A stretch of DNA of 6,439 nucleotides from Gammaproteobacteria bacterium (GTDB taxonomy: Bacteria; Pseudomonadota; Gammaproteobacteria; Pseudomonadales; Pseudomonadaceae). Shown here in pieces: positions 5,564 through 6,439 of this stretch. The DNA lies in the NCBI GenBank assembly GCA_012513235.1, contig JAAZCO010000200.1:1-6439 (forward strand), written 5' to 3'. The notes beneath the pieces were generated by a model. It was not told the origin of the DNA and searched no databases. It saw nothing but the letters and a program-made list of their open reading frames with translations. The translations under genes and the position numbers were made by a program. Position 1 is the first letter of the stretch, and each line of letters starts with the position of its first letter.

Positions 5564-5681
5564 TGTTGATGCGAGCGAAATAAGACAAGGCGGGTTGATT
5601 GACAAAGACTTACACAACACAGATTGATTATTTGCCGTCTCAAAACAGACAAATACAAACAGCCCAGATGTTGCTGACTAG

Positions 5682-6038
5682 CTAACGACGTAACATCACT
5701 AAAACGCCTTCAAGCTCAGCAAGCATTTGGCGAATCACTTGCTTCGTTTGGCCGTTGACATCATCTGTATCGCCAGCAGACAATCGCAAACGAGCGCCAC
5801 CGACAGTAAAGCCATGCTCATACAACAAACTGCGAACCTGACGGATCATCAAAATATCATGGCGCTGGTAATAGCGACGATTACCGCGACGCTTAATATC
5901 AGCTAACTGCTCAAACTCTTGCTCCCAGTACCGCAATACATGCGGTTTAACCGCACACAAATCACTGGCTTCGCTAATCGTAAAGTAGCGCTTATTCGGA
6001 ATGACGGGTAACTCACGATTCTGGCTAGGTTCCAGCAT
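5682..6038 (-). CDS. MerR-family DNA-binding protein encoded with ihfA
   Basis: The 118-residue product carries a MerR-type winged helix: FTISEASDLCAVKPHVLRYW (19-38) as the helix-turn-helix and KRRGNRRYYQRHDI (49-62) as the wing, followed by IRQVRSLLYEHGFTVGGARL. It ends after a short helix (IRQMLAELEGVLVMLRR). There is no cysteine cluster or other effector domain for metal or drug binding, so it is a compact DNA-binding module. Its ATG at 6038 lies inside ihfA, giving a 14-base overlap, with a modest GGGTAGAAG before it. The same gene pair is familiar from Pseudomonas and many other gammaproteobacteria. Its targets are not known to me. An operon with pheST and ihfA is the simplest reading. 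Confidence 0.92.
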   Translation of the reverse strand: MLEPSQNRELPVIPNKRYFTISEASDLCAVKPHVLRYWEQEFEQLADIKRRGNRRYYQRHDILMIRQVRSLLYEHGFTVGGARLRLSAGDTDDVNGQTKQVIRQMLAELEGVLVMLRR

Positions 6039-6321
6039 AAGCTTCTACCCGATCACGCAGTTTTTGTCCTGGACGGAAAGTCACCACACGGCGTGCACTG
6101 ATGGCAACTTCCTCACCCGTTTTAGGATTACGACCCGGCCGCTGACTTTTTTCACGCAATTCAAAATTGCCAAAACCCGACAGCTTGACTGGCTCGTTAT
6201 GTTCTAGGGCTAAACGAATTTCCTCAAAGAAGGTATCAACCAACTCTTTGGCTTCGCGCTTATTCAAGCCGATTTCCATAAATAGATGCTCGGCCATCTC
6301 TGCTTTCGTTAAAGCCCCCAT
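6025..6321 (-). CDS. ihfA: Integration host factor alpha subunit
   Basis: IhfA pairs with IhfB to bend DNA sharply at specific sites, assisting sigma-54 promoters, recombination and replication. The 98-residue product matches the family along its length: MGALTKAEMAEHLF at the start, GLNKREAKELVDTFFEEIR, then VKLSGFGNFELREK. The DNA-inserting beta arm is RPGRNPKTGEE (61-71), with the intercalating proline at 66. It ends RRVVTFRPGQKLRDRVEAY. The start at 6321 has AAGGA upstream within the last pheT codons, and only four bases separate the pheT stop from the ATG. The C-terminus is a little short (ending AYAGT), as in other Pseudomonas-like IhfA proteins. It overlaps the merR-like gene by 14 bases. 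Confidence 0.97.
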   Translation of the reverse strand: MGALTKAEMAEHLFMEIGLNKREAKELVDTFFEEIRLALEHNEPVKLSGFGNFELREKSQRPGRNPKTGEEVAISARRVVTFRPGQKLRDRVEAYAGT

Positions 6322-6325
6322 ACAC

Positions 6326-6439
6326 TCACTTCCTTAAGATTGCACCAAACTTATCAGACAATAGAGTCAGTATCGCTTGTGTTGCCGCGCTGACCTCTTC
6401 GTCTGTAAGAGTGCGTGATGGATGCTGCCAGGTCAAGCC
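6326..6439 (-). CDS. pheT: Phenylalanine-tRNA ligase beta subunit PheT, C-terminal end only
   Basis: The last 37 codons and the TGA stop (6328-6326) are visible: GLTWQHPSRTLTDEEVSAAT, then QAILTLLSDKFGAILRK. This fits the ferredoxin-like anticodon-binding domain that ends PheT (SRTLTDEEV and a closing helix followed by LRK). PheT forms the tetrameric enzyme with PheS that charges tRNA-Phe. The identification also rests on position, since pheST lies directly before ihfA in gammaproteobacteria. The rest of the gene is outside the window. Confidence 0.88.
   Translation of the reverse strand, partial: GLTWQHPSRTLTDEEVSAATQAILTLLSDKFGAILRK

Noticed and set aside
5552..5681. Possible tRNA gene or terminator after the merR-like gene, since I recall a tRNA-Pro near this point in some Pseudomonas genomes
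   Set aside because: No cloverleaf, T-loop or CCA-type end is visible on either strand, and the small hairpins (for example GTCT/AGAC at about 5637-5650) have no T-run behind a GC stem.
1..6439. Mobile element, prophage, CRISPR or defence system
   Set aside because: No transposase, integrase, phage gene, direct-repeat array or attachment-like duplication is visible; the genes are typical core genes.

Overview
The window looks like chromosomal DNA from a gammaproteobacterium of the Pseudomonadaceae. IhfA, the MerR-like protein after it, the DUF1285 and DUF4823 proteins, the TetR regulator and the membrane-anchored protein of unknown function all read like Pseudomonas proteins. Base composition looks only moderately GC (an impression, not a count), well below typical Pseudomonas, which suggests a lower-GC genus of the family (Thiopseudomonas, Denitrificimonas or similar; inference only). 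Every gene I can support is on the minus strand, so transcription runs from high to low coordinates. No gap between genes exceeds about 210 bases.

Right end (6439 to about 4778): the last codons of pheT, then ihfA four bases later, then a MerR-type protein whose start overlaps the end of ihfA. This is the familiar pheST-ihfA-merR translation and nucleoid block. A 130-base gap follows, then a gene for a protein of unknown function with one N-terminal membrane segment, a TPR-like stretch and an acidic/lysine C-terminal tail.

Middle (4777 to 1612, continuing to 836): a 207-base non-coding region carries a 26-base imperfect palindrome in front of a TetR-family regulator. Next come a possible intrinsic terminator, a DUF4823 lipoprotein, a DUF1285 protein, and the two-gene ABC-2 exporter yadG-yadH (ATPase and permease), which overlap by four bases.

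Left end (835 to 1): a sigma-54 promoter with exact GG-N10-GC spacing drives fliE, followed 12 bases later by fliF, which runs off the window. This is the start of the fliEFGHIJ operon for the flagellar basal body. In Pseudomonas aeruginosa, fliE follows fleQ-fleS-fleR; here yadGH occupies that place, so the flagellar locus is rearranged relative to that reference.

I see no prophage, insertion sequence, CRISPR array, RNA gene or obvious new defence or biosynthetic system. The window is mostly core genome. The points worth a second look are the sigma-54 promoter at a synteny break, the possible TetR operator, and three conserved families of unknown function (DUF1285, DUF4823 and the membrane-anchored protein).
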